A stretch of 59,766 nucleotides of DNA from contig NZ_JACZKG010000014.1 in the NCBI RefSeq assembly GCF_014860165.1, positions 1 through 59,766 on the forward strand, written 5' to 3'. Positions 1-11,534 of this stretch are shown in pieces. The stretch's first letter is position 1; each line of letters begins with the position of its first letter. The position numbers and the translations under genes are program-made. The notes below the pieces were generated by a model. It had not been told where the DNA came from. It saw nothing but the letters and a program-made list of their open reading frames with translations, and did not search any database. Source of the stretch: Devosia sp. (GTDB lineage Bacteria; Pseudomonadota; Alphaproteobacteria; Rhizobiales; Devosiaceae).

Positions 1-1
1 G

Positions 2-346
<345 letters not shown>

Positions 347-357
347 GGTCAGCCAGA

Positions 358-975
358 ATGGATGAAGTAACCCAGGTCGATCCGCTTGTGGACCTTGGCG
401 AGCATATTGCGCGCGCCATCGGCCCGGCGATCCTGTCGCAGGAAGTCGCTTTTGGCGAGCTGACTCTGACCGCGGAAAAGGACGCAATCGTGGCGATCGC
501 CACGTTCCTGCGCGATGACCCACGCTGCCGCTTTGTCAGTTTCGTCGATGTCTGCGGCGCCGACTATCCGGCGCGCGACGAGCGCTTCGACGTCGTCTAC
601 CACTTCATGAGCCCATACCTGAACCAGCGCGTTCGCGTGAAGGTCATGACGGACGATGTCACGCCCGTTCCCAGCATCACCGGCGTGTTCAAGGGCGCTG
701 AATGGTTCGAGCGCGAAGCCTATGATCTCTATGGCATCCTGTTCTCGGGCCATGGCGACCTGCGCCGCATTCTCACCGACTATGGCTTTGACGGTCATCC
801 GCTGCGCAAGGACTTCCCGACCACTGGTTTTGTGGAAGTGCGCTATGACGAAAGCCGCAAGCGCGTCGTCTATGAGCCGGTCAAGCTGATGCAGGAATAT
901 CGTTCGTTCGACTATCTGTCGCCCTGGGAAGGTACCGATTACGTGCTCCCCGGTGACGAGAAGGCCAAGCAATGA
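358..975 (+). CDS. nuoC: NADH-quinone oxidoreductase subunit C
   Basis: A 205-residue NuoC, the 30-kDa subunit of the peripheral arm of complex I, which packs against NuoD and holds no cofactor. The family core is visible: the stretch [21 protein letters not shown], then [24 protein letters not shown], the hallmark of the 30-kDa family, and the C-terminal [19 protein letters not shown]. Length is typical of separate (not NuoCD-fused) alphaproteobacterial NuoC. The ATG at 358 lies 11 bp after nuoB. The stop codon overlaps the nuoD start in an ATGA, which suggests translational coupling. Confidence 0.97.
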   Translation: MDEVTQVDPLVDLGEHIARAIGPAILSQEVAFGELTLTAEKDAIVAIATFLRDDPRCRFVSFVDVCGADYPARDERFDVVYHFMSPYLNQRVRVKVMTDDVTPVPSITGVFKGAEWFEREAYDLYGILFSGHGDLRRILTDYGFDGHPLRKDFPTTGFVEVRYDESRKRVVYEPVKLMQEYRSFDYLSPWEGTDYVLPGDEKAKQ

Positions 976-2165
976 CCGTTGAAGCCGAAGTCCGCAATTT
1001 CACGATCAACTTTGGCCCCGTGCACCCGTCGGCGCACGGTGTGCTGCGTCTGATTCTTGAGCTCGACGGCGAAATCGTTGAGCGCGTCGATCCGCATATC
1101 GGCCTGCTGCATCGCGGCACCGAGAAGCTGATCGAATCCAAGACCTATCTGCAGGCCGTGCCGTATTTCGACCGCCTCGACTATGTGGCGCCGATGAACC
1201 AGGAGCATGCCTTTGCCCTGGCCGTCGAGAAGCTGCTGGGCCTCGAAGTGCCACGCCGTGGGCAGCTCATTCGGGTGCTCTATTCGGAAATCGGACGCCT
1301 CCTGGCCCACCTGATGAACGTTACCACCCAGGCCATGGACGTCGGCGCGCTGACGCCGCCGGTCTGGGGCTTTGAGTGGCGCGAAAAGCTGATGATCTTC
1401 TATGAGCGCGCTTCCGGCGCGCGCATGCATGCGGCCTATTTCCGTCCCGGCGGCGTGCACCAGGACCTGCCGCAGGCGCTGGTCGACGATATCGAGTCCT
1501 TCTGCGGCGAATTCCTGAAATTCCTCGTCGACCTCGATACGCTCCTGACCGAGAAACGCATCTTCAAGCAGCGCAATGTCGATATCGGCGTGGTGAAGCT
1601 CGAAGACGCCTGGAATATGGGCTTTTCGGGCGTGATGGTGCGCGGTTCGGGCGCTGCCTGGGACCTGCGCAAGAGCCAGCCCTACGAATGCTATGCCGAG
1701 ATGGATTTCGACATCCCGATCGGCAAGAATGGCGACTGCTACGACCGCTACCTCATCCGCATGGAAGAGATGAAGCAGTCGACCTACATCATGCAGCAAT
1801 GCGTGGCCAAGCTGAACGCCGCCGATGGCAAGGGCCCGGTCTCCTCGCTCGACGGCAAGGTCGTTCCGCCCAAGCGCGGCGAGATGAAGAAGTCGATGGA
1901 GGCACTCATCCATCACTTCAAGCTCTATACCGAGGGCTACAAGGTCCCCGCTGGTGAGGTCTACGCCGCCGTGGAAGCGCCCAAGGGCGAGTTCGGCGTT
2001 TATCTGGTCAGTGACGGCACCAACAAGCCCTATCGCTGCAAGATCCGCGCGCCGGGTTTTGCGCATCTGTCAGCCATGGATTTCCTGTGCCGTGGCCACA
2101 TGCTGGCCGACGTATCGGCCATCCTTGGCTCGCTCGATATCGTGTTCGGAGAGGTTGATCGCTGA
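972..2165 (+). CDS. nuoD: NADH-quinone oxidoreductase subunit D
   Basis: A 397-residue NuoD, the 49-kDa subunit that forms the quinone-binding pocket of complex I with NuoB. It is homologous to the large subunit of NiFe hydrogenases. Recognisable family features are [21 protein letters not shown] near the N terminus (the quinone-site HPSAH loop), [14 protein letters not shown], and the C-terminal [41 protein letters not shown]. Length is standard. The start overlaps the nuoC stop by 4 bp and the stop overlaps the nuoE start by 1 bp (TGATG). Confidence 0.98.
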   Translation: MTVEAEVRNFTINFGPVHPSAHGVLRLILELDGEIVERVDPHIGLLHRGTEKLIESKTYLQAVPYFDRLDYVAPMNQEHAFALAVEKLLGLEVPRRGQLIRVLYSEIGRLLAHLMNVTTQAMDVGALTPPVWGFEWREKLMIFYERASGARMHAAYFRPGGVHQDLPQALVDDIESFCGEFLKFLVDLDTLLTEKRIFKQRNVDIGVVKLEDAWNMGFSGVMVRGSGAAWDLRKSQPYECYAEMDFDIPIGKNGDCYDRYLIRMEEMKQSTYIMQQCVAKLNAADGKGPVSSLDGKVVPPKRGEMKKSMEALIHHFKLYTEGYKVPAGEVYAAVEAPKGEFGVYLVSDGTNKPYRCKIRAPGFAHLSAMDFLCRGHMLADVSAILGSLDIVFGEVDR

Positions 2166-3481
2166 TGGTTGCGCGTCGCCTTGCGGATGAGTCGGTTCAA
2201 CCGGCATCGTTCGCCTTTACCGCTGAAAACGCCAAATGGGCGGAATGGAAGATCGGGCTCTACCCGTCCGGCCGTCAGCAGTCTGCCGTCATCCCGCTGC
2301 TCATGCGCGCCCAGGATCAGGACGGCTGGGTCAGCCGCGCCACGATAGAGACGATCGCGGACATGCTGGGCATGGCCTATATCCGCGTGCTGGAAGTGGC
2401 GACCTTCTACACTCAGTTCCAGCTGCAGCCTGTCGGCTCGCGTGCCCATATCCAGGTCTGCGGCACGACCCCCTGCATGCTGCGCGGGGCAGAGAAGCTC
2501 CTCGATATCTGCAAGTCCAAGATCCACCACGATCCGCACCATCTCAATGCCGATGGCACCATGAGCTGGGAAGAGGTCGAATGCGCCGGCGCCTGCGTCA
2601 ACGCGCCGATGGTGACGATCTATCACGACACATATGAAGACCTGACGCCCGAGCGTTTCGAGGAAATCGTCGATGCCTTCGCCGCCGGCAATGGCGCGAC
2701 CATCAAGCCGGGCCCGCAGATCGAGCGGCTCTATTCCTCGGCCGAAGGTGGCCGCACCACGCTGGTGGAAAAGCCCAGCGCCACGCGGACCAAGTTCGTG
2801 CCGCCTCCGGCACCCGAAGCTCCGGCTGCACCGGCTCCCGCCGCTGCGGCCCCGGCCGCGACAACGCCAACAACGGCTGGAAAGCCCAAGGACGTGGCAG
2901 CGGAAAACGCTCCGGCGCTAAAGGGTACACCGGCAAGCGCCAAGGTTTCCGAGGCCAAGGCCGAAGGCGAGCGCAAGGCAGCCAATGCGTCGGCGAAGGC
3001 CAATGGCAAGCCCAACAAGGCAATGCGCGAAGATGCAACGGGCGCCGAGTCCGACGCGGCCAAGGTTGATGGTGGCAAGGCACCGGCTAAGCCGACGGCT
3101 ACCGAACCGGCTGATGGCGCCGCTGGTACCGGCACCAAGAAGGTGCGCACCATCATCGCGCCCAAGGCGAACCCCAAAGAGGTGAACCCGGCTGCGGAGA
3201 AGGGTGGTAGCGCGCCGCTGTTTGCTGCGCCTTCAGGTGCGCCCGACGATCTCAAGCTGATTTCGGGCGTTGGTCCGGTGCTTGAAGGCCGCCTCAACGC
3301 GCTTGGCATCACCAAGTGGAGCCAGGTCGCCGCGTTCACGCCCGACGACATCGCCAAGGTCGAGGACTCGCTGAGCTTCAGGGGGCGCGTTTCGCGTGAC
3401 AACTGGCTGGCTCAGGCCGAAGCTCTCGCCCGGGGTGGCGAGGCCGAATATATCCGCGTCTTCGGCAAGAAGCCGCGTTAG
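2165..3481 (+). CDS. nuoE: NADH-quinone oxidoreductase subunit E with long C-terminal extension
   Basis: NuoE carries the [2Fe-2S] cluster N1a of the NADH-oxidising module, next to NuoF. Residues 1-200 or so are the thioredoxin-like NuoE domain, with the four ligands Cys99, Cys104, Cys140 and Cys144 (C-x4-C and C-x3-C). Ordinary NuoE is roughly 160-220 residues, whereas this one is 438. Residues about 201-360 are a low-complexity Ala/Pro/Lys linker. Residues about 361-438 form a compact domain beginning [20 protein letters not shown], which resembles helix-hairpin-helix domains of the kind found in ribosomal protein L21 fusions and some nucleic-acid-binding proteins. Extended NuoE proteins are known in Hyphomicrobiales; the role of the extra domain is not established. 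The ATG overlaps the nuoD stop by 1 bp. Confidence 0.95.
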   Translation: MVARRLADESVQPASFAFTAENAKWAEWKIGLYPSGRQQSAVIPLLMRAQDQDGWVSRATIETIADMLGMAYIRVLEVATFYTQFQLQPVGSRAHIQVCGTTPCMLRGAEKLLDICKSKIHHDPHHLNADGTMSWEEVECAGACVNAPMVTIYHDTYEDLTPERFEEIVDAFAAGNGATIKPGPQIERLYSSAEGGRTTLVEKPSATRTKFVPPPAPEAPAAPAPAAAAPAATTPTTAGKPKDVAAENAPALKGTPASAKVSEAKAEGERKAANASAKANGKPNKAMREDATGAESDAAKVDGGKAPAKPTATEPADGAAGTGTKKVRTIIAPKANPKEVNPAAEKGGSAPLFAAPSGAPDDLKLISGVGPVLEGRLNALGITKWSQVAAFTPDDIAKVEDSLSFRGRVSRDNWLAQAEALARGGEAEYIRVFGKKPR

Positions 3482-3492
3482 GAGTATGAAGA

Positions 3493-4800
3493 GTGCTCGC
3501 TGACAAGGACCGCATTTTCACCAATCTCTACGGCCAGGGCGACTGGACGCTCGAGGGCGCTCGTTCGCGCGGCGCCTGGGTGGGCACCAAGGAGTTCATC
3601 GACGCCGGTCGTGACTGGATCACCAACGAGGTCAAGGCCTCGGGCCTGCGTGGCCGCGGCGGCGCCGGTTGCCCGACTGCGCTCAAATGGACCTTCATGC
3701 CCAAGGTCAATGATGGCCGTCCGCATTACCTCCTGGTCAATGCCGACGAGTCCGAGCCTGGCACATGCAAGGACCGGGATATCTTGCGGCATGATCCGCA
3801 CCATCTGGTAGAAGGCTGCCTGCTTGCTGCCCGCGCCATGGATGCGCATCTGGCCTTCATCTATGTCCGTGGCGAGTTCATCCGCGAGCGCCAACGCCTT
3901 GAGGCCGCCGTCGAGCAGGCTTATGAAGCCAAGCTGATCGGCAAGGACAACATCCACGGCTGGGACCTGGACATCATCGTCCACCACGGCGCCGGCGCCT
4001 ATATCTGCGGCGAAGAAACCGCACTGATGGAATCGCTGGAAGGCAAGAAGGGCCAGCCGCGCCTCAAGCCGCCATTCCCGGCCGGCATGGGCGTCTATGG
4101 CAACCCGACGACCGTCAACAACGTCGAGTCGATTGCCGTCGTCCCCGAAATCCTGCGCCGTTCGGGCGCCTGGTTCGCCTCCATCGGCCGCGCCAACAAT
4201 ACCGGCACCAAGCTGATGTGCGTCTCCGGCCACGTGAACAAGCCGGCGACCTTCGAAGAGGCCATGGGCGTCACCTTCGAGGAGATCATCGAGAAGCATT
4301 GCGGCGGTATCCGCGGCGGCTGGGATAACCTGCTGGCGGTAATCCCCGGCGGCGCCTCGGTTCCCTGCGTTCCGGGCGAGAAGATCCGTCACGCGGTCAT
4401 GGATTTCGACGGCCTGCGCGAAGTGGGTTCTTCGCTCGGCACCGCTGCCGTGATCGTCATGGACAAGCAGACCGACATCATCAAGGCCATCTGGCGTCTG
4501 TCGGCTTTCTACAAGCATGAGAGCTGCGGCCAGTGCACGCCGTGCCGTGAAGGCACCGGCTGGATGATGCGCGTCATGGAACGCATGGTCGAAGGCCGCG
4601 CCCAGAAGCGCGAGATCGACATGTTGTTCGAGGTCACCAAGCAGATCGAGGGCCACACCATCTGCGCGCTTGGCGACGCCGCCGCGTGGCCGATCCAGGG
4701 GCTGATCCGCAACTTCCGCCACGTCATCGAAGAGCGGATCGACCAGTATACATATTCGTCCACCAGCGACGGCGCCGTGCCGTCGATCGCGGCGGAGTAG
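3493..4800 (+). CDS. nuoF: NADH-quinone oxidoreductase subunit F (FMN/NADH-binding)
   Basis: A 435-residue NuoF, the 51-kDa subunit that binds NADH, FMN and cluster N3. FMN and NADH motifs are visible in [16 protein letters not shown] and [21 protein letters not shown]. The [4Fe-4S] cluster ligands lie in [16 protein letters not shown], with the fourth Cys in [14 protein letters not shown]. The start is GTG at 3493, preceded by GGAG at 3481-3484. It gives the [15 protein letters not shown] terminus expected in alphaproteobacteria. It follows nuoE by 11 bp and is followed by nuoG after 5 bp. Confidence 0.98.
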   Translation: MLADKDRIFTNLYGQGDWTLEGARSRGAWVGTKEFIDAGRDWITNEVKASGLRGRGGAGCPTALKWTFMPKVNDGRPHYLLVNADESEPGTCKDRDILRHDPHHLVEGCLLAARAMDAHLAFIYVRGEFIRERQRLEAAVEQAYEAKLIGKDNIHGWDLDIIVHHGAGAYICGEETALMESLEGKKGQPRLKPPFPAGMGVYGNPTTVNNVESIAVVPEILRRSGAWFASIGRANNTGTKLMCVSGHVNKPATFEEAMGVTFEEIIEKHCGGIRGGWDNLLAVIPGGASVPCVPGEKIRHAVMDFDGLREVGSSLGTAAVIVMDKQTDIIKAIWRLSAFYKHESCGQCTPCREGTGWMMRVMERMVEGRAQKREIDMLFEVTKQIEGHTICALGDAAAWPIQGLIRNFRHVIEERIDQYTYSSTSDGAVPSIAAE

Positions 4801-4805
4801 GGCTG

Positions 4806-6908
4806 ATGGCAAATATCAAAGTCGACGGCGTACTCGTCGAAGTCCCGGACTACTACACGCTGATGCAGGCGGCCGAGGCAGCGGGCGCCGAGATTCCGCG
4901 CTTCTGCTACCACGAGCGCCTGTCGGTGGCCGGCAACTGCCGCATGTGCCTGGTCGAGGTGAAAGGTGGCCCACCCAAGCCGCAGGCCAGCTGCGCCATG
5001 GCGGTCAAGGACCTGCGTCCCGGCCCCAATGGCGAGCCGCCCGAAATGTTCACCAACACGCCGATGGTCAAGAAGGCCCGCGAGGGCGTGATGGAATTCC
5101 TGCTGATCAACCACCCGCTCGATTGCCCGATCTGCGATCAGGGCGGCGAATGCGATCTGCAGGACCAGGCCATGGCCTATGGCGTGGACAAGAACCGCTT
5201 CGCCGAGAACAAGCGCGCCGTCGAGGACAAGTATATTGGCCCGCTGGTCAAGACCTCGATGAACCGCTGCATCCACTGCACGCGTTGCGTCCGCTTCACC
5301 ACCGAAGTCGCCGGCATTGCCGAGATGGGGCTGTTGGGTCGTGGCGAGGATGCCGAGATCACCACCTATCTCGAGCAGGCGCTGACCAGCGAGCTGCAGG
5401 GCAACGTCATCGACCTCTGCCCGGTCGGCGCGCTGACCAGCAAGCCTTATGCTTTCAACGCCCGTCCGTGGGAATTGACCAAGACCGAATCCATCGACGT
5501 GATGGATGCGGTAGGCTCCAATATCCGCGTTGATAGCCGCGGCCGCGAAGTGATGCGCATCCTGCCGCGCATCAACGAGGCCATCAACGAAGAGTGGATT
5601 TCCGACAAGACCCGCTTCATCTGGGACGGCCTCAAGAGCCAACGGCTCGACCGCCCCTATGTGCGCAAGTCCGGCAAGCTGCAACCTGTAAGCTGGGACG
5701 AGGCACTCGCTGCCGTCGCGGCGCGCATGAAGAAGGCCGGCAACAAGGTCGGCGCGATCGCCGGTGACCTGGCCGCTGTCGAAGAGATGTACGCGCTCAA
5801 GGCCCTGCTGGCTTCGGTCGGCTCTGGCATGACCGACGTGCGTCCGGCCATGTCGGGCATCGACCCGTCCATGCCGCGCTCGGCCTATATCTTTAACCCG
5901 ACCATTGCGGGCATCGAGCAGGCCGACGCCATCGTCATCATTGGCGCCAATCCGCGCCGGGAAGCGTCGCTCGTCAACGCACGCATCCGCAAGACCTGGC
6001 GCGCCAAGGGCCTGCCGATCGCCGTCATCGGCGAAAAGGCTGACCTGACCTATGCCTACAGCTATCTCGGCGAAGGCTTCGAGTCGCTGGCCGACCTGGC
6101 CGCCGGCAAGGGCTCATTCGGCGAAATCCTGGCCAACGCGAAGAATCCGCTGATCATCGTCGGCGAAGGAGCTGTGTCGCATGCGACGCTGGGCAAGCAG
6201 GCCGGCCGCGACACCATTGCCCTGGCCGCCAAGCTGGCGACCGGCCCCAATGTGGCAGAAGGCTGGAACGGCTTCGCGCTACTGCACAATGCGGCCAGCC
6301 GCGTCGGCGGCATCGACATCGGCTTCGTGCCGCATGACGGTGGCGTCTGCTCGGCCGACCAGATCGGCCTGGCCGGCAAGGGCGAGCTCGATGTGCTGTT
6401 CCTGCTCGGCGCCGATGAATACGACACCTCTGCCATGGGCAAGGCCTTCGTCGTTTATATCGGCAGCCACGGCGATGCAGGTGCGCACCGCGCCGACGTC
6501 ATCCTACCGGGCGCGACCTACACCGAAAAGTCCGGCACTTATGTCAATACCGAGGGCCGCGTCCAGGTGACCAACCGCGCCGTGTTCCCGCCGGGTGATG
6601 CCAAGGAAGACTGGTCGATCATCCGCGCCCTGTCGGGTGCTCTTGGCAAGCCGCTACCGTTCAATTCGCTGACGCAGCTCCGCGCTGCCATCTATGCGGA
6701 ATTCCCGCATCTGGCCCGCATCGACCAGATCGCGCCCGGTTCGGTCGCCGATATTGCCAAGCTCGCCAAGGCAGCCATCAAGACCAAGTCGGCGCCATAC
6801 GGCTCGGCCGTCAAGGACTTCTATCTCAGCAATCCGATCGCCCGCGCCTCCGCCGTCATGGGCGAATGCGCCGCCACGGCCGCCGGCCTGCGCCAGGCCG
6901 CGGAGTAG
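4806..6908 (+). CDS. nuoG: NADH-quinone oxidoreductase subunit G
   Basis: A 700-residue NuoG, the 75-kDa iron-sulfur subunit that passes electrons from NuoF towards NuoB and NuoI. The N-terminal ferredoxin-like [2Fe-2S] domain has CYHERLSVAGNCRMC. The His-Cys cluster motif is in HPLDCPICDQGGECDLQD, and further cluster ligands follow in NRCIHCTRCVRF and VIDLCPVGALTSKP. The remainder is a molybdopterin-oxidoreductase-like domain without an obvious cofactor role. The open frame extends 120 bp upstream into nuoF. ATG 4806 was chosen because it follows the nuoF stop and gives the canonical MANIKVDG N terminus. Confidence 0.97.
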   Translation: MANIKVDGVLVEVPDYYTLMQAAEAAGAEIPRFCYHERLSVAGNCRMCLVEVKGGPPKPQASCAMAVKDLRPGPNGEPPEMFTNTPMVKKAREGVMEFLLINHPLDCPICDQGGECDLQDQAMAYGVDKNRFAENKRAVEDKYIGPLVKTSMNRCIHCTRCVRFTTEVAGIAEMGLLGRGEDAEITTYLEQALTSELQGNVIDLCPVGALTSKPYAFNARPWELTKTESIDVMDAVGSNIRVDSRGREVMRILPRINEAINEEWISDKTRFIWDGLKSQRLDRPYVRKSGKLQPVSWDEALAAVAARMKKAGNKVGAIAGDLAAVEEMYALKALLASVGSGMTDVRPAMSGIDPSMPRSAYIFNPTIAGIEQADAIVIIGANPRREASLVNARIRKTWRAKGLPIAVIGEKADLTYAYSYLGEGFESLADLAAGKGSFGEILANAKNPLIIVGEGAVSHATLGKQAGRDTIALAAKLATGPNVAEGWNGFALLHNAASRVGGIDIGFVPHDGGVCSADQIGLAGKGELDVLFLLGADEYDTSAMGKAFVVYIGSHGDAGAHRADVILPGATYTEKSGTYVNTEGRVQVTNRAVFPPGDAKEDWSIIRALSGALGKPLPFNSLTQLRAAIYAEFPHLARIDQIAPGSVADIAKLAKAAIKTKSAPYGSAVKDFYLSNPIARASAVMGECAATAAGLRQAAE

Positions 6909-6917
6909 GGGAGAACA

Positions 6918-8015
6918 ATGGACTTTATTCTCTCCGCACTAGACTACCTGCTCGGCATCCCGGTCCTTGGCTGGGGCGTGCAGGTTGGCCTGATCTACAA
7001 GGCCCTGCTGTTGCTGGTTGGCCTGCTGATCTTCACCGCCTTCATCCTGCTGGCGGACCGCAAGATCTGGGCCGCCGTGCAATTGCGCCGTGGCCCCAAC
7101 GTCGTGGGTCCGTTCGGCCTGCTGCAGAGCTTCGCCGACCTGCTGAAATTTGCCCTCAAGGAAGCCGTCATTCCGGGCGGCGCCGACAAGGTGCTGTTCC
7201 TGCTGGCGCCATTGATCACGGCGACGCTGGCGCTGGCCGGCTGGGCCGTCATCCCGGTGGACGCTGGCCTTGCCATCGGCAATGTCAATCTGGGCATCCT
7301 CTACCTGCTGGCGATCTCATCGCTCGGCGTCTATGGCGTCATCATCGGCGGCTGGGCGTCCAACTCGAAGTATCCGTTCCTCGGTTCGCTTCGTTCCGCC
7401 GCCCAGATGGTGTCCTACGAAGTCTCCATCGGCCTCGTCATCATCACCGTCCTGCTCTGCGTCGGTTCGCTGAACCTGCAGGATATCGTCGTCGCACAGC
7501 AGGAAATGGGCCTTGCCCATACCCTGGGCGTGCCGTGGCTATCGTTCCTCAACTGGTTCTGGCTGCCGCTGTTCCCGATGTTCGTGGTGTTCTACATCTC
7601 GGCCCTCGCCGAGACGAACCGCCCGCCATTCGACCTGGTGGAAGGCGAATCCGAGCTGGTTGCCGGCTTCATGACCGAATATTCGGCCACGCCCTACCTG
7701 CTGTTCATGCTGGGCGAGTACATTTCGATCCTACTCATGTGCGCCATGACCACCATCCTGTTCCTGGGTGGCTGGGCCTCGCCGATCGATCTGCCGCCCT
7801 TCACCTGGATTCCGGGCCTCGTCTGGTTCTTCATCAAGGTGAGCATGGTGTTCTTCATGTTCGCCATGGCCAAGGCCATCGTGCCGCGCTACCGCTATGA
7901 CCAGTTGATGCGCATTGGCTGGAAGCTGTTCCTGCCGCTGTCGCTGGCCATGGTCATCATTGTTGCATTCGTTCTTCAGCTCACCGGCTGGGGCTGGCAT
8001 GGAGGGATGGCCTGA
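6918..8015 (+). CDS. nuoH: NADH-quinone oxidoreductase subunit H (membrane)
   Basis: A 365-residue NuoH, the membrane subunit that links the peripheral arm to the proton pumps and forms the entry of the quinone channel. About eight hydrophobic segments are visible. The diagnostic acidic loop is present as [20 protein letters not shown], along with [15 protein letters not shown] near the N terminus. The ATG at 6918 lies 9 bp after nuoG and is preceded by GGGGAG. The TGA overlaps the nuoI ATG by 1 bp. Confidence 0.98.
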   Translation: MDFILSALDYLLGIPVLGWGVQVGLIYKALLLLVGLLIFTAFILLADRKIWAAVQLRRGPNVVGPFGLLQSFADLLKFALKEAVIPGGADKVLFLLAPLITATLALAGWAVIPVDAGLAIGNVNLGILYLLAISSLGVYGVIIGGWASNSKYPFLGSLRSAAQMVSYEVSIGLVIITVLLCVGSLNLQDIVVAQQEMGLAHTLGVPWLSFLNWFWLPLFPMFVVFYISALAETNRPPFDLVEGESELVAGFMTEYSATPYLLFMLGEYISILLMCAMTTILFLGGWASPIDLPPFTWIPGLVWFFIKVSMVFFMFAMAKAIVPRYRYDQLMRIGWKLFLPLSLAMVIIVAFVLQLTGWGWHGGMA

Positions 8016-8503
8016 TGCGCGCCACCCAGTTCGTCAACACGCTACTGCTCACCGAGCTGGTAAAGGCCTTTGGCCTGACCATGCGGTATTTCTTCTCGCC
8101 GCGGCCGACCATCAACTACCCCTTCGAAAAGGGGCATGTCAGCCCGCGTTTCCGCGGTGAACATGCTTTGCGTCGCTATCCCAACGGGGAAGAGCGCTGC
8201 ATCGCCTGCAAGCTGTGCGAAGCCATCTGCCCGGCCCAGGCCATCACCATCGAAGCCGGCCCGCGCCAGAATGACGGCACTCGCCGCACGGTGCGCTATG
8301 ACATCGACATGGTGAAGTGCATCTATTGCGGTTTCTGCCAGGAAGCCTGCCCGGTCGACGCCATCGTCGAGGGCCCGAACTTCGAATTCGCAACCGAAAC
8401 GCGTGAAGAGCTCTACTTCTCCAAGGAAAAGCTCCTCGCCAACGGCGACCGTTGGGAGCGTGAAATCGCAGCCAACCTCAGCGCCGACGCGCCGTATCGC
8501 TGA
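8015..8503 (+). CDS. nuoI: NADH-quinone oxidoreductase subunit I (ferredoxin-type)
   Basis: A 162-residue NuoI holding the two [4Fe-4S] clusters N6a and N6b at the base of the peripheral arm. Both ferredoxin motifs are clear: [12 protein letters not shown] and [12 protein letters not shown]. The N terminus has the amphipathic helix and [17 protein letters not shown] typical of alphaproteobacterial NuoI. Length matches the family. The start overlaps nuoH by 1 bp; nuoJ follows after 13 bp. Confidence 0.98.
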   Translation: MRATQFVNTLLLTELVKAFGLTMRYFFSPRPTINYPFEKGHVSPRFRGEHALRRYPNGEERCIACKLCEAICPAQAITIEAGPRQNDGTRRTVRYDIDMVKCIYCGFCQEACPVDAIVEGPNFEFATETREELYFSKEKLLANGDRWEREIAANLSADAPYR

Positions 8504-8516
8504 GAGGGAAGAGCCA

Positions 8517-9125
8517 ATGACCCTTCCACTATTCTTCTTCTATCTGTTCTCGGCGATTGCCATCGTGTCGGCCGTGATGGTCATTTCGGCGCGCAATCCG
8601 GTGCATGCCGTGCTGTTCCTGATCCTGGCCTTCTTCAACGCCTCTGGCCTGTTCATGCTGGCCGGGGCCGAGTTCCTGGCGCTGCTGCTGATCGTGGTCT
8701 ATGTGGGCGCCGTGGCCGTGCTGTTCCTGTTCGTGGTCATGATGCTCGACGTGGATTTCACGTCGATGCGCAGCGGCTTCCTGCAATATGCCCCAGTCGG
8801 CGTCGTCGTCGGACTCGTGCTGCTGCTCGAACTGCTGCTGCTCGCGGGGAGCTTCGTCATCTCGCCTGAGGCGGCCTCGGGGTCGGCGCTGCCGATCGAC
8901 GGCACGGTCGACAACATGACCGCGATCGGGCTGGTGCTCTATACGCGCTATATCTTCCTGTTCCAGGGGGCGGGCGCCGTGTTGCTGGTCGCCATGATCG
9001 GCGCCATCGTGCTGACCCTGCGTCACAAGAGCAACGTCAAGCGCCAGAACCCGATCGATCAGGTCGCTCGTCGGGCTTCGGAAACGCTGCAAGTCGTCAA
9101 AGTCAAAAGCGGTCAAGGGTTGTAG
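8517..9125 (+). CDS. nuoJ: NADH-quinone oxidoreductase subunit J (membrane)
   Basis: A 202-residue NuoJ with five predicted membrane helices, part of the membrane arm near NuoA and NuoK. The conserved glycine/tyrosine helix is visible in LLIVVYVGAVAVLFLFVVMM, the pi-bulge helix of the family. The open frame starts 114 bp earlier inside nuoI. The ATG at 8517 was chosen because it follows the nuoI stop with a purine-rich GAGGGAAGAG leader and gives a protein that starts directly with the first membrane helix. Confidence 0.96.
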   Translation: MTLPLFFFYLFSAIAIVSAVMVISARNPVHAVLFLILAFFNASGLFMLAGAEFLALLLIVVYVGAVAVLFLFVVMMLDVDFTSMRSGFLQYAPVGVVVGLVLLLELLLLAGSFVISPEAASGSALPIDGTVDNMTAIGLVLYTRYIFLFQGAGAVLLVAMIGAIVLTLRHKSNVKRQNPIDQVARRASETLQVVKVKSGQGL

Positions 9126-9134
9126 GAGGCAAAC

Positions 9135-9449
9135 ATGGGCTTGGGTATCGGGCTCGGTCACTACCTGACCGTAGCAGCAATCCTGTTCACGCTCGGCGTG
9201 TTCGGCATCTTCATCAACCGCAAGAACGTCATCGTCATCCTGATGTCGGTCGAGCTGATCCTCCTGGCGGTGAACCTCAACATGGTGGCGTTCAGTGCCG
9301 CGCTCAACGATCTGCAGGGGCAGATATTCGCGCTGCTGATCCTGACCGTCGCCGCCGCCGAGGCCGCCATCGGCCTTGCCATCCTTGTCATTTTCTACCG
9401 CAACCGCGGCTCCATCGCGGTTGAGGACATCAGCAGCATGAAGGGCTAA
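9135..9449 (+). CDS. nuoK: NADH-quinone oxidoreductase subunit K (membrane)
   Basis: A 104-residue NuoK, the small three-helix membrane subunit related to MrpC, with the buried glutamates used in proton translocation. The family block [20 protein letters not shown] contains the key Glu of helix 2. AGGAGGC at 9124-9130 is a strong ribosome-binding site for the ATG at 9135. It is followed 9 bp later by nuoL. Confidence 0.98.
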   Translation: MGLGIGLGHYLTVAAILFTLGVFGIFINRKNVIVILMSVELILLAVNLNMVAFSAALNDLQGQIFALLILTVAAAEAAIGLAILVIFYRNRGSIAVEDISSMKG

Positions 9450-9458
9450 GCCACCGCT

Positions 9459-11534
9459 ATGATCTATCAGGCGATTGTTTTCCTGCCCCTCATCGGTGCG
9501 CTGATCGCGGGGCTGCTGGGCCGTACCATCGGTCACCGCCCCAGCGAATATCTGACCACGGGCCTGCTGATCATCTCAGCCGTGCTGAGCTGGGTCGTCT
9601 TCCTGCCGGTCGCCTTTGGCGGCGGGCTGGTGGGCGCTGAAGTGGTCGACCACACAGCCGTGGTCAAAGTGGAAGTCATGCGCTGGATTCAGGTCGGCGA
9701 CATGGACCTGCGCTGGGTGCTGCGCATCGATACGCTGACCGCCGTCATGCTGGTGGTGGTCAACACGGTCTCGAGCCTCGTGCACGTCTATTCCATCGGC
9801 TACATGGCCGATGATCCGCACCGTAACCGCTTCTTCGCCTACCTGTCGCTCTTCACCTTCGCCATGCTGATGCTGGTGACGGCCGACAACTTCCTGCAGA
9901 TGTTCTTCGGCTGGGAAGGCGTAGGCCTGGCGTCCTACCTGCTGATCGGCTTCTGGTACACGCGCCCTTCGGCAACGGCCGCCGCGATGAAGGCCTTCAT
10001 CGTCAACCGTGTCGGCGACTTCGGCTTCGCCCTCGGCATCTTTGGCGCCTTCATGGTGCTCGGTCACGCCGATTTCGACGGCGCCTTCCATGCTGCCGGC
10101 GAGTTCTCGACCACTGGCCTGCCGGTCATGCAGTTCCTCGGGTGGCAGCTCGATGCCATGACCGTTATCTGCCTGCTGCTGTTCATGGGCGCCATGGGCA
10201 AGTCGGCGCAGTTCCTGCTGCACACCTGGCTGCCGGACGCCATGGAAGGCCCGACCCCTGTGTCGGCTCTCATCCATGCCGCGACCATGGTGACTGCGGG
10301 CGTGTTCATGGTGGCTCGCCTGTCGCCGCTGTTCGAGACCTCACCCTTTGCCCTCACCGTCGTGCTGGTCATCGGCGCCATCACCGCCTTCTTCGCTGCC
10401 ACGGTTGGCCTGGTGCAGAACGACATCAAACGCGTCATCGCCTATTCGACCTGTTCGCAGCTCGGCTACATGTTCGTGGCGCTCGGGGCAGGGGCCTATT
10501 CGGCCGGCATCTTCCACCTGTTCACCCACGCCTTCTTCAAGGCGCTACTGTTCCTGGGCGCCGGCGCGGTCATCCACGCCATGCACCATGAGCAGGACAT
10601 GCGGAACATGGGCGGCCTGCGCAAGAAGATCCCCATCACCTATGCGATGATGATGATCGGCACGCTGGCGCTGACCGGCGTCGGTATTCCCGGCACGGAA
10701 TGGCTCGGCTTTGCCGGCTTCTTCTCCAAGGACTCCATCATCGAGGCGGCCTATGCCGTCGGCGGCAATACTGGCATGTTCGCCTTCTGGATGCTGGTCG
10801 TCGCGGCGCTGTTCACCAGCTTCTACTCGTGGCGCCTGATCCACCTGACCTTCCACGGCTCGCCGCGCCCGGCACCGCATGGCCACGACGACCACGCGCA
10901 TGACGATCACGCGGCTCACGACGACCACGGCCACGATGATCACCATCACGGCTCGGCCTATGACCACGCCCATGAAGCGCCCAACGTCATGCTGGTGCCG
11001 CTCTATGTGCTGGCAGTCGGTGCGGTGCTGGCCGGTGCGGTATTCTACGGCATGTTCTTCCACGACGTGGCGCATATCGAGCACTTCTTCGCCGGCTCGC
11101 TCGTCGTTGATCACGAGATCATCGAGGCCGCCCATCACGTGCCCCTCTGGGTCAAGTGGAGCGCGACCGTCGCCATGATCATCGGCTTCGTGACCGCCTA
11201 TGTCATGTATATCCGCCGTCCGGACCTGCCGGGCAAGCTGGCGGCTACCAATCCGGGGCTTTACCAGTTCCTGCTCAACAAGTGGTACTTCGACGAGCTG
11301 TACAACTTCATCTTCGTCAAGCCGGCTTTGTGGATCGGACGCGCCTTCTGGAAGGGCTTCGATGACTGGCTGATTGATGACAAGCTCACCGAGGGTCTTG
11401 TCCGCCGGGTGCAGAACGTGACCGCCTGGGTCACCAAGCTCCAGTCGGGCTATGTCTACCACTATGCCTTCGCCATGCTGATTGGCGTCGCGGCGCTGTT
11501 GACCTGGGCCATTGCGGCCGGGGGACTGATCTGA
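9459..11534 (+). CDS. nuoL: NADH-quinone oxidoreductase subunit L (antiporter-like)
   Basis: A 691-residue NuoL, the distal antiporter-like proton pump of complex I, with the long lateral helix at the C terminus. The core carries conserved [38 protein letters not shown] and the helix-breaking segment with K and H residues. The protein is slightly longer than usual because of a histidine/aspartate-rich hydrophilic loop at about residues 473-503. The C-terminal portion (about 550-691) includes the lateral helix and final membrane anchor. The stop overlaps the nuoM ATG by 1 bp. Confidence 0.98.
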   Translation: MIYQAIVFLPLIGALIAGLLGRTIGHRPSEYLTTGLLIISAVLSWVVFLPVAFGGGLVGAEVVDHTAVVKVEVMRWIQVGDMDLRWVLRIDTLTAVMLVVVNTVSSLVHVYSIGYMADDPHRNRFFAYLSLFTFAMLMLVTADNFLQMFFGWEGVGLASYLLIGFWYTRPSATAAAMKAFIVNRVGDFGFALGIFGAFMVLGHADFDGAFHAAGEFSTTGLPVMQFLGWQLDAMTVICLLLFMGAMGKSAQFLLHTWLPDAMEGPTPVSALIHAATMVTAGVFMVARLSPLFETSPFALTVVLVIGAITAFFAATVGLVQNDIKRVIAYSTCSQLGYMFVALGAGAYSAGIFHLFTHAFFKALLFLGAGAVIHAMHHEQDMRNMGGLRKKIPITYAMMMIGTLALTGVGIPGTEWLGFAGFFSKDSIIEAAYAVGGNTGMFAFWMLVVAALFTSFYSWRLIHLTFHGSPRPAPHGHDDHAHDDHAAHDDHGHDDHHHGSAYDHAHEAPNVMLVPLYVLAVGAVLAGAVFYGMFFHDVAHIEHFFAGSLVVDHEIIEAAHHVPLWVKWSATVAMIIGFVTAYVMYIRRPDLPGKLAATNPGLYQFLLNKWYFDELYNFIFVKPALWIGRAFWKGFDDWLIDDKLTEGLVRRVQNVTAWVTKLQSGYVYHYAFAMLIGVAALLTWAIAAGGLI

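Noticed and set aside
9576..10277. Long - strand frames rich in His, Asp, Arg and Gln opposite nuo genes
   Set aside because: These are antisense shadows of transmembrane genes with typical low-complexity composition and no family features.
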